Assembly (NCBI GenBank): GCA_022605405.1
Contig: JABYQQ010000002.1
Span: 1,550,001-1,614,000 of the forward strand
DNA length: 64,000 nucleotides
From: Earliella scabrosa
Lineage: Eukaryota > Basidiomycota > Agaricomycetes > Polyporales > Polyporaceae
Reading direction: 5' to 3'
A model generated the notes under the pieces. That model was given only the letters and a program-made list of their open reading frames with translations, was not told the origin of the DNA and did not search any database. Positions 23,392 to 32,862 of the stretch are shown one piece after another. A program made the translations under genes and the position numbers. Positions within the stretch are counted from its first letter, which is position 1. Each line of letters starts with the position of its first letter.

Positions 23392-24239
23392 GCGTACTGG
23401 TATGCCTGGTGCTCATGTGGGGTACATCACCGCGTGACGTATGTGCAATATGTTGGGCGGACTGTGAATATGCGGAGGACTGTCATTGACACTAGTACGA
23501 TACCCCGATCCTATCTCATTTCATACTCTGTTCGTCTGCTTCATCTCGGAATGGTTCCTTGCCCGCATATGCGCTGGCGGGGCCAGATTTATCCAGTTGT
23601 GTTACGCTGGTGAGCGTTCAGCGCCCATCGCTGCAGCTTTCGGGTCTACCATGTCACGAAATATTGCAGTGGTCTTGCATTCATCCGCAGTGAATGATGA
23701 CATGAATGCACCTGTATCTTCGGTCCCGCGCCGGAGCAGCTCATTTGAACTGCCCTCTCGACGAAACTGCCGCCGCTGGGGCTTCTCGATCGCGCAGTAG
23801 CCTGACCACTATTCAATTGGTCTCAGGTTGCAATTCATTCCGCACGTTGTGTTCAGTCGCAGCAGGACGGCCGCCTTCGAACTTCAAAATCGCGGGCGCA
23901 CTTGATGGGATTTGAATGGGACAAGTCAAGTGCCCGATCCGGACGTTACGGCACTCACCGTTGCTGTCCCTTCATGTAGAGTGCTGCCCGCTGTAGACGT
24001 CTCGCAATCCGTTGCCATTCAATAGGTGGCCGTCGTCGTCGCTAGGTGGGCGGTTTGTCATCTGGGCGGCCTGGATATTCATAGGTGATAGGTGGCTGCA
24101 AGAGCTGCTGCGCTGCCTGGTATTTATACAGACTGGGCATCGCGCCTGGCATATCGAACTCAGGTCCTCTCTGTCTCCCGTGCCAGCATAGCCGTTCGCT
24201 CTCGCATCTCCTCGCGCTACCACCTGTCAGCCACAGACT
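23392..24239. other. Intergenic between CFEM and flavin-reductase-like genes
   Basis: No gene is recognised. The first part (about 23400-23520) recurs near 26740-26890 downstream of the CFEM pseudogene, so the 3' flank was duplicated with it. Confidence 0.4.
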
Positions 24240-25417
24240 ATGTCCCCGCAACCGCAGCCTCTTCCTGCGTTCGCGAAGGACGTCCGCACTCAGTACACGG
24301 AGACGCCGAACCCTGCCTTCACCTATGGACAGACAGTCGATCAGACAGAGGAAGGAAGGAAGTGGAATGAAGGACAAGAGGCCGGATGGAAGGTCGTCGA
24401 GACCGCTTCCGAAGATCCCAAGTGAGCGAGCATCGTATAGACCTCCGCGCGCTCGAAGGAAAGAACTGACATGCATTCTCAGAGACATTGTGAGTGTTCC
24501 ACGTCCGCAGCGACAACTGGTGGAGGTAGCTCACGTCGCAAGCACAGTTCAAGCTCATGATCAGCGGAATCGTGCCTCGTCCGATCGCCCTGGTGTCTAC
24601 CGTCTCCGAGGACGGCACCGAGAACCTCGCACCGTTCAGGTAAATGTCACTCATCGGCACCGTGGGCCCAGAATGAACTTACGATTGGAATTTCCGCAGT
24701 TGGTTCAATATGGTGGGCTGGACGCTCTTTGACATTGTCATCTAGTACGTGGAGCTCACGAAATGCGCCCTAGGTTACCCACAACCCGCCCCTCGTATCC
24801 GTGTCGATACTCTCTAACCCAACTGGGGGACTCACGGACACGACACGCAATATCAAGACTGTGAAGAAGTTCACGGTCAACCTCCTGAGCGAGCCGTTCG
24901 CGGAGAACGGGAATATGGCGTCCATCGACGCTCCTCGCTCAGTCAGCGAGTGGCCGCTCACGGGGCTTACGAAGGAGCCGAGCGTAAGTTTCACCGATAG
25001 GATATCGCCCGTCATCCTGGTCCTGACGCGGTTGATCCTCAAGATTCACGTCAAGGCGCCCCGCGTCAAGGAGAGCGTGTTCAGCATGGAGTGCGAGGCA
25101 AGTACCTTCCCCATAACGGCCGTTTATAGAGCTCTTGCTCAGTTCATTTGCCATCTTTACAGCTCTTCCACGCGCACGATATCATCGACCCGTTCTCGGG
25201 AGCGCACACGACGACCCTCATCCTCGGCCGCGTCATGACCATCCACGTCCGCAACGACGTCCTGAACGAGCGCGGGGTGGTCGACATCACCAAGTTCAGG
25301 CCTGTCAGCCGCCTGGGCGACATCTCGTACGCGCGCGTCGGGGCTGCGTTCCGTCTCGAGATGCCCCTGTGGACGGAGGAGGGTGAGAAGGCGCAGGAGT
25401 TCATGAAGGATATCTAG
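24240..25417 (+). CDS. Flavin-reductase-like (FMN-binding split-barrel) protein, copy 1
   Basis: The start M-S-P-Q-P-Q-P-L-P-A-F-A-K-D leads into a spliced chain. It contains I-S-G-I-V-P-R-P-I-A-L-V-S-T, the signature of the flavin-reductase-like split barrel that binds FMN. This is followed by N-L-A-P-F-S, W-F-N-M, H-N-P-P-L-V and K-K-F-T-V-N-L-L-S-E-P. Two exons are very small: 7 nt (AGACATT, about 24482-24488) and 13 nt (TTGGTTCAATATG, about 24703-24715). The intron after M-E-C-E starts GCAAGT, a GC-AG intron. The C-terminal exon ends E-F-M-K-D-I. Relatives bind FMN and some reduce flavins or bind haem; the exact substrate cannot be read. A helicase relic follows tail-to-tail 90 bp downstream. 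Confidence 0.8.
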
Positions 25418-25504
25418 GGGTGCGTATCATGTACGTATACAGGGCTGCAACAGAGTCTCGTCTACAAGAGATAGGTTTTAGCGACAGACTGCACAAGAGC
25501 GATA

Positions 25505-25784
25505 GAGTATAGCAAGAACGTCTACATGGTAATGAAGCATGCAGTCCTCTCCGTAACACTCCTGCCTACCGAGCGATGGACAACGCAGCCAGCCCCGACA
25601 CCGTCCCCGTCACCTTCATGGCCGGGGCGCCAGGGAGATTCGCTCGCCCGTCCGCGACTTCCATCGCGTCAACCCACGCATCAGCAGGGCCGACCCGCTT
25701 CTCCCGTCCCGGCCTGGAACCGGTTGAGCATCACGTTCATCCAGTTGAGCAACCTCATGAAGCCCGCGCCCGAGGCGGCCCGAC
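25505..25784 (-). pseudogene. Relic of the 3' end of a Dna2/Nam7-like helicase gene
   Basis: This stretch matches the 3' end of the helicase gene at 32863-35896, around 32812-33170, in the same orientation. It includes the stretches encoding the A-T-K-V / P-G-A-P and N-R-M-N-V-M-L-T motif region. It is truncated, with about 95 bp deleted internally and frameshifts. It breaks off abruptly into CFEM-derived sequence at about 25785, marking a recombination junction. Confidence 0.7.
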
Positions 25785-26890
25785 GTGTGCCACCAGGCCG
25801 ACGGCACTGTCCTCAAGACTCATGCCTCTCCTTCAGACGCTCTCTGCTCCTTGGTCGTCGCGCAACAGGCGACGCCGCCACCGATCGCCGGGCTCGATCC
25901 CTCAGAGTCCACTCCACAGTCACCTCGCCTGCTGTCTCCGAGCGGGAGCGGTGGCAGTAGTGCGAGCGCGATGTGCACCTCGTCTGCCGCTTCCCGCGTA
26001 TAACAGGGGCTATCCGAATGCGGTGAGCAGCGTACATCCTAGGTCTAGCCAAGCAGCGGAACTTGCGGCTGACGACATGTGGTGGGACACGGCGACAATC
26101 TGCCTGAATGTGGTCATCGGCCAGCTTCGCTGTGACAGCGTCGTAGACGTGAAATGCTATCGCGCGCCTCAAGTAAAGTGAGTCGCCTCTTGCCCCCGTC
26201 GCACTAACGGTTGATGAAGCGCGTCTGTGCATCCTTCCCCGCATCCCACGCTTACCGAGCTCACAATACCCGCACCCCGCACGCATTCAATGTCCATCTG
26301 CACGTCACATCGCGGACGCCTTACCTCGTACGTCCTTCTCTTTATTCCCACCGCCCCCGATGTGCGCCTCGCCCCGCATACCACACCCTTAGCGCAACGC
26401 GCTTCTCAAACTCGATCGTCGCGAGCATCTCACAGGAGTGCGCGCTGGACGACCTCCCGCCCGTCGAGAGCGTCGTACAGCAGTTTTGCGCCCAGGCGTC
26501 CACAAGCACCTCGCTCTCTCAGCCCTCCTCCTCGGTGCCCTCTTCGTTCTCGTCCACGTCCTCGCTCTCCCTCCCTGCGAACAGCGCCAGCCCGACGAGC
26601 CCCGTGCAGACCGTCTGCGATGGACGGCTGACAGCAGGGCGGCGGGAATGCGGCGGTCGGGCTGACGGGTGGGCGCGCCGAGGCCGCGATCGCGGGGGCG
26701 TTTGGGCACTTCGTGGCGTTCTTTGGTTTCCTCGCATGAGCGGACAGGTATCCCTGGTGCTCATGTGAGGTACATCACGCCTGACGTCTGTGTGATATAT
26801 GGGTGTGTGGATGTCGATTCCGGGCGGACTGTGGATGTGCGGAGGACTATTGACGCTAGTACGACATCGATACCCCGATTCACTATGTCA
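25785..26890 (+). pseudogene. Degenerate copy of the CFEM gene
   Basis: It aligns with 22325-23520. The signal-peptide start is deleted, and the first exon reads on into a frame ending S-A-A-S-R-V. Of the eight CFEM cysteines several are lost: N-C-Y-C has become K-C-Y-R, V-A-C is V-A-S, and L-G-C is L-R-C but still present. The C-terminal exon has a frameshift with V-C-D-G-R and loses the GPI signal frame. The copy therefore cannot make the disulfide-bonded domain. Confidence 0.75.
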
Positions 26891-27439
26891 TTTTGTCCCT
26901 CCTCATGATCAGTACTCAGTACCGGACCATGGTCGGGATTATCTCCGGCTTGTGAGGTGTACGACGGGCTAGTGCTCGTTGACAGGGAGTTCGATCCCAC
27001 CTCGGGGATCTCACACGAATCGATAGGGATGGGTCTACAGCCGGGTCCCGTGTGTAAAATCGCAGGTCACGGACGTCCCTTGACTTTCTAACCGAAGGGG
27101 TATGGTGCAGCTCCGCGTCAGAACAACAGTCACTTGGGGGTTAGAAGCATAGCTCAACAGAACCCTACCGTAACTGAGCCTACTCGTGAGGCTCATACAG
27201 TTCTCATGGAGCGGGATTCAATGTCTAGTGGACGCCAATGGGCGGACATGTGGTGGTTCAAGTTAAGTTCTGACCATAGCTCCGCACGGGACTGTCATAT
27301 ACTGAAGTAGTCGCAGGGTGACATGAAATTTTCCCATGTTCCAGCGGTCATTGTGGACTGAGGAAGTCAGGTACATAAGGGCATGGTGGGACGCTGCTAC
27401 TGCAACTCCAACCTTCCTCCACTCGCTACCCACAGTACG
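26891..27439. other. Upstream region of the DUF6535-type gene; no gene recognised
   Basis: Only short frames are present. A B-box-like GTTCGATCC occurs near 26992, but flanking bases do not fold as a tRNA. The 3' part presumably contains the promoter of the gene starting at 27440. Confidence 0.35.
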
Positions 27440-30400
27440 ATGCTCCAGTTTTGGCCCAGGAAGAAGACTCGCGACGAGGAGGCCCCTCAGGCGCCAACGA
27501 CTAACGGTCGAGGCGAGACAGAGGCTGAGGATCAAACTCACCAGCCAGTAGGTGATTCGGCACTGGTCATAGTATACCATGTTTAATGGATGTGCGGTGC
27601 TGCAGGAACTGAAAAAGCGGATTTCCGAGTCGCCCCAGAGCAACGCCAAGACATGGTCAGCAATAGCTTCGATGACGCAAGAGACGCATAACGATAAGAT
27701 CCGTCAATGGAATACCGAACTAGACTTCTTCCTAGTCTACGTGAGTGGTTTTGCGAATGTCCAGGATAGAGCGCTCACCCACAGCGGATCAGTCAAGCAT
27801 TTCCTCCGCCATCCTCGCCGGGTTCAACGTCCAGGCATATCCCCTACTCCTTTCCCCATCCTCGACCGATTCCAATGTTACGGACTCTACGGCATACGTC
27901 GCCTTGAACGTCTTGTGGTTTTCCAGTATGATTTGCAGCCTCGGCGCGACTGCCGACGGGGTCATCGTCAAGCAATTGTTACACCGCTACTACGCAGGGG
28001 GCAAAGAGAATACTAGAGGAGCCGCCCGCAGGGTCTATGTCAATTCAGCTCGCATGTCAATGTGGCATGTAGATTCAATGATCTCTGCGCTCTTCTACCT
28101 TCTCCAAATTTCCCTCGCACTCTTCTTCGCCGGCCTCCTCGTCCTAGTCTGGATACTGCATCCTGTGGTGGCTGGCGTTGCTACCGCCTTGGTTGGCGCC
28201 GTGTTGGTATCGATACCGACTCTCTACTCCCTTCCAGCAATCACTAGCAGCTCATCCTCCTCCCCTGATGCCCACATCATCCTCTCCACTCTCCTCAACC
28301 CCAATATGCTGGAATCGATGCTAGAGAGCCATGAAATCGTCTACCTCATGGGCGAGCTCGAGGCGGTATCGGCCTACAAGTGTTTCACTATCATCCACCA
28401 ACGCAATATGTCCACAATGCAAAACCCGTCGAAGGTATATGGTAGCTCCACCATCCCTATCGCCTTCTGGATTATGTCGCTACGCAAAATGCTCTTGCTG
28501 CCGAAGTCGAAAGGGATGAACAGGGATGCAGACATCACTACCGCACTCAAGTACATCCGTGCCTCAAACTCCCCGTGGCTCAAACCGGAGAGGACGTATC
28601 TCCTGGAGTCCCTGATCAACGTGGCCCAAGATTACGACGGCCTAGCACAGACGATCGCATCGCAACTCCTTCGAGAAGCATTGATTTCATCGGAAATCGA
28701 ATCGGACAAGCCGCTATTCAAACCTGGTAAGTGTTTGTGCCGCATGTGTGCGAAGGGAAGGCGACATTGTTTCTCTAGCCGCTCTCTCTCTCGTTCCGCG
28801 GATGCAAATGCTCTCAAAGCCGATATTCAAACTGGAAGTCAACTTGACTAATATGGCAGAACTCCTTAGAATCGTCGAGTTCATCTTCCTGTGCTGCCAC
28901 AAAGCGATTCCACATTGGACGGAGCAACGCACTAAGGACCCGCAATCCACGCCGGACCCCCTACAGAGCTGTGCATACGACACATTGTACGACCTGGCGA
29001 CTTTACTGTCGAACGCCCGCTTGAACCGAGAAAAGGTGACGTTTACAGGCCATCATGTCACTTGGTTCATGCATGCGGGGGCTGCGTTACAATCCATTAT
29101 CACCGTCATGCCCCCACCGGGCGTGAAGTCGGATGAAAGCTACACTGGATCAATCAAGCGACTCATCCACAGGCTTGACGAGTGGTTTCTCCCCGCGCAA
29201 GCCGAGTTGGCTGTTCAGGTTCCAGTCCAGGTCGAAGGCGATATCCTTGACGCCAAAACGGAGATTGACCGGGCAGTTGAAACGGTCCAGGAATTTTGGT
29301 GAGTCTCTTCTACCGTCAGCTCCCGAAGGCACATTCTGACGCACCTTGTAGCGCGAAATTTCTGACAACTCTCCCTGACTCAATGTCGTGAGTCCCGGGC
29401 CCTTGTAGCGTCATCTTGAAGGCGCATTGACGCACCTTGCAGCGTGGAACTGAAGACTCTCAGTATCCCAATGGTGTGAGTCGTCCATTCTAGCAGCAGG
29501 TCCGGTAGGCGTACAATTCTGACGCAGCTCGCAGCGCGGGAGTGCTTAGGACTGTTGCTGTCCCAATCACGTGAGTCCCTACTAGCGTCATGTCCAGAAG
29601 GTGTATTCTGAGGTACATTACAGCGCGAACCTATTGAATACTCGGTCCCTCCCTGACACAATGGCGTGAGTCCCTTCTAGTTGCCGGTCCGGCAGACGCT
29701 TTCCTGATGCCCATTGCAGCACGGAAGTGCTGAAGGCACTAACTATCTCAATGGAGTGAGTCTGTTCTAGCGTCAGGTCCGGAAGGCGCATCCTGACGCG
29801 CCTGGTAGCACGGAACTGCTGAAGACTCTGACTGCCTCTATGAAGTGAGCCTCTTCTAGTGTCAGGTCCGGACAGTGGATTCTGACGCAGCGTGCAGCCC
29901 GGAAAGACTGATGACTCTGGCTGTCTCAATGGAGTGAGTCTTTTCTAACCCTGAAGGCGCATTCTAACGCAGATTGCAGCGTGAAACAGCTGGAAACTCT
30001 AACTGTTGCAATGGCGTGAGTCCCTTTTAGTTTCTCGTCTGGAAGGCGCGTTCTGACGCACATTGCAGCGCGAAACTGCTGGAGACTCTCCCTGTTCCAA
30101 TGGCGTAAGTCTTTTGTCAGGTTCGATAGGCGCATTCTGACGCTCCTTGCAGCACGGAACTGCTGAATACCCTGACTGTCTCAAAGGAGTGAGTCTCTTC
30201 TAGCGTCAGGTCCGTACGGTGCATTCTGACGCAGCGTGCAGCGCGGAAAGACTTGCGACTCTGACTGTCTTAATGGAGTGATTCTCTTCTAGCGTCAGGT
30301 CCGAAAGGCGTGTTCTGATTCAGATTGCAGCGCGAAACTGCTGGAGACTTTCCCTGTTGCGATGGTGTAAGTACTTCGTAGCGTCAGGTCCGGGAGGCGC

Positions 30401-31022
30401 GTTCTGATGCACATTGCAGCGCGAAGCTGGTGGAGACTCTTCCTGTTCCAAAGGCGTAAGCCCTTTCTAGCGTCAGGTCCAGACGGCGCATTCTGACGCA
30501 GCGTGCAGCGCGGGAAGGCTGAAGACTCTGACTGTCGCAATGGCGTGAGCCCCTTCTAGCGGCCGGTCTGGAAGGCGCGTTCTGACGCACATTGCAGCGC
30601 GAAAGTGCTGCAGACTCTGACTGTCTCTATGGAGTGAGACTCTTATAGCGTCAGGTCCGGACGGTGCATTCTGACGCAGCGTGCAGCGCGGGAAGGCTGA
30701 AGACTCTCACTACCTCAATGGAGTAAGTCCCTGCTAGCGTCGCACCATCCGATGGGCACATTCTGACGCAGCTTACAGCGCCGAATTGCTGAAGACTCTA
30801 ACTATCTCCATGGAGTGAGTCCCTTCGACCATGCGGTCCATTGGCGTAGTGTGACGGTATACCTTGCAGCGCGGAGCAGCTTAGAACTCTCCCTGTCCCA
30901 ATGGCGTGAGTCCCTTCTAGCGTCAGGTCCGACAGGCGCATTATGACGCATCTTGCAGCGCGGAACCCACCCAGCTGCCGACGACTGCACCTATCCAAGT
31001 GGAGGCCCAAGGCGCATCCTGA
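27440..31022 (+). CDS. DUF6535-type multi-pass membrane protein with micro-exon-encoded repeat tail
   Basis: My model has 23 exons: 27440-27547, 27606-27740, 27793-28726, 28779-29298, 18 micro-exons and a terminal exon 30959-31022. Together they sum to 2412 nt, a whole frame of 803 residues. The N-terminal part carries E-L-D-F-F-L-V-Y|S-S-I-S-S-A-I-L-A-G-F-N-V-Q-A-Y-P, L-N-V-L-W-F-S-S-M-I-C-S-L and a basic loop. Two long hydrophobic segments follow (about L-A-L-F-F-A-G-L-L-V-L-V-W and V-A-G-V-A-T-A-L-V-G-A-V-L). This is the conserved block I know as DUF6535 in agaricomycete genomes. The middle is soluble and helical. The C-terminus is about 18 copies of a 12-residue unit. Function is unknown. 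The paralogues at 45738-48370 and 50360-52625 share the membrane block but not the array. Confidence 0.75.
29299..30958 (+). repeat. Tandem intron/micro-exon array, modal period 89 bp
   Basis: Nineteen short introns (most 53 nt) alternate with 18 micro-exons. The exons are 29352-29387, 29443-29475, 29535-29570, 29624-29665, 29720-29755, 29809-29844, 29898-29933, 29980-30015, 30069-30104, 30153-30188, 30242-30277, 30331-30366, 30420-30455, 30509-30544, 30598-30633, 30687-30722, 30779-30814 and 30870-30905. Sixteen are 36 nt, one 33 and one 42. Every exon begins with C after an AG and stops two bases into a codon before GTGAGT or GTAAGT (GTGATT at 30278). All joins are thus phase 2 and keep frame. 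Introns share a GCGTCAG ... CTGACGC inverted repeat. Exon and intron diverge together, so whole intron-exon units were duplicated. Confidence 0.88.
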
Positions 31023-31520
31023 TCCACATTTTCGTGCGAACTTCACCTCAGCGAGCTACTGACGGTTCCAACTATCCCAGTGGAGCCTGGTTCCCGTGGT
31101 GCGAATGTGTATGCTGAATGATATGTCCCACAACTTGGCCATCGTTTCTGTCACCGGTCATGAGTCATCTGTCCGCCCTAGTACCTGTAGTTTCCTCCCC
31201 ATATGACCAATTTCCCCCCACCTGTACCATAGCATTGAAAGCCAAATTCCCGCGAGCACAAAACCTTCTAGATGGTACGACTTGGGACTTGGCTATAGAC
31301 TCGTGGAGCGACGCAGTGCCGCGCATACTTTGTTTGTCTTTCGGGCTGCATTGTGAGTCACTGTCGAGTGCAGCCATTGCTCCCCATGCTCATAGTGCGA
31401 ATACGCTAGCTTGACATAGTGTGCGGCGTCTTTCCCTTATGAGTCACTCGCCGTTGGCTTCCCGTAGTGCTCTTGCAGAATGTTGCCTCATGAAACTGAC
31501 ACGCATGCCAGAGGGCTCCA
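31023..31520. other. Intergenic, no gene recognised
   Basis: The stretch between the DUF6535-type gene and the flavin-reductase pseudogene contains no frame with a recognisable product. The last 100 bases resemble the upstream flank of flavin-reductase copy 1 only weakly. Confidence 0.3.
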
Positions 31521-32702
31521 ATGTCGACGCCACCGCATCTTCCCGCCTTCTCGAAGGACGCTCGCACTCAATGCACCCAGACGCCGAACCCAGCATTCAC
31601 TACTATGGTCACTTACGGACACAAAGTCGATCGGACTGAGAAAGGGAGGAGATGGATTGAACTTGGGCAAGAGACCGGGTGGATGGTCGTCGGGACCGCT
31701 TCCGAAGACCCTAGGTGAGCATCGTATAGACCTCCGCCCGCTCGGAGGAACGATTGACATGCAGTCTCAGAGACCTTGTGAGTCTTTACGTCTACATCGG
31801 CAATTGGGGAGGGAGCTCAGTCGCCACCACAGTCCAAGCTGATGATCAGCGGCATCGTGCCTCGTCCCATCGCCCTAGAGTCTCCACTCCGGTCCCTCTC
31901 GGAAGACGGCACCGAGAACCTCGCACCACAAAGGTAATGTCGCTGATAAGTTGGCAGAGTAAGCAGATAAAATAAACACCCATCGTGCGACATCTAGTAC
32001 TTCAGTTGGTCCGACATGGTGAACTCGCGCAGTAGTGCACCACAGCACGCGGAGCTCACTGACATGCGCCCTATGTTACCCGCCGCTCACATCAGTGTCG
32101 ATCCTCTCTAACCCCAAGGGGGCCGGGGGTGTCTCACCGTGACCGACACGACGCGCAGAAGCAAGACCCTTAAGGAGTTCACGGTCAACCTCTTGAGCGA
32201 TCATCCCTTTCCGGAAAACGGCGATATGGCGTCGATGGACCGTGGTCCTCGCTCTATCAGCGAGTGGCCGCTCATGGGGCTTACAAAAAAGCCTAATGTA
32301 AGTGCTATGCTTAGGCCATCTGACTCTGAAGCCTGATCCCGCAAATTCACGTCACGGTCAAGGCGCCCTGTGTCAAGGAGAGCGTCTCAAGCATGGAGTG
32401 CGAGGCAAGTACCCTGCCCTCTGGCCTCCCAATCAAGTGCTCATTTGACCCGCCATATGCGCAGCTCCGAGTCTTCCACGCGCACAACATCGTCGACACG
32501 CCGGTCTCGGGCGAGCACACGACGACCCTCATCCACGTCCGCAACGACGTCCTCAACGAGCGCGGGGTGGTCGACATCTCCAAATTGAGGCCTGCAGTGG
32601 GGCACCGCCTGGGCGATATCTCATACGCGCATGTCCGGGATGCGTTCCACCTGTGGATGGAGGAGGGTGAGAAGGCGCAGTAGTTCCTGAAGAACATCTA
32701 AG
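31521..32702 (+). pseudogene. Flavin-reductase-like gene, copy 2 (broken)
   Basis: It follows the layout of copy 1, starting M-S-T-P-P-H-L-P-A-F-S-K-D. It keeps the 7-nt micro-exon (AGACCTT, about 31769-31775) and the GCAAGT donor after M-E-C-E. Damage is clear. The 13-nt exon reads TTGGTCCGACATG and no longer encodes W-F-N-M. The exon before K-E-F-T-V-N-L-L is shifted. An in-frame TAG replaces the Glu codon of the final E-K-A-Q-E-F. It lies tail-to-tail with the helicase at 32863-35896, 160 bp apart. A truncated product is conceivable, but the split barrel would be incomplete. Confidence 0.7.
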
Positions 32703-32862
32703 GGTCCGCATTCGGGACAAGTACGTTATACACGCCTGCAAGAGAGTCTCGACAGCGCTCGTCTACAAGATATAGGTACAAGAGCGATACAGTATAGGAA
32801 GATAGAACCTCTACATGGTGGTGATTACGCATACGGTATTTCCAGGGCACGCTTCGACTTGT

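Noticed and set aside
26985..27005. B-box-like GTTCGATCCC as a possible tRNA
   Set aside because: T-arm stem does not pair over five bases and no D-arm is present upstream.
29380..30590. Chain of minus-strand frames across the tandem array
   Set aside because: They exist because several units of the repeat lack stops in that phase; they cross every intron-exon border and have no start context or domain.
29299..30958. CRISPR-like array because of regular spacing
   Set aside because: Eukaryotic locus; the repeated part is intron plus coding exon with splice signals and diverged units, not identical repeats with unique spacers.
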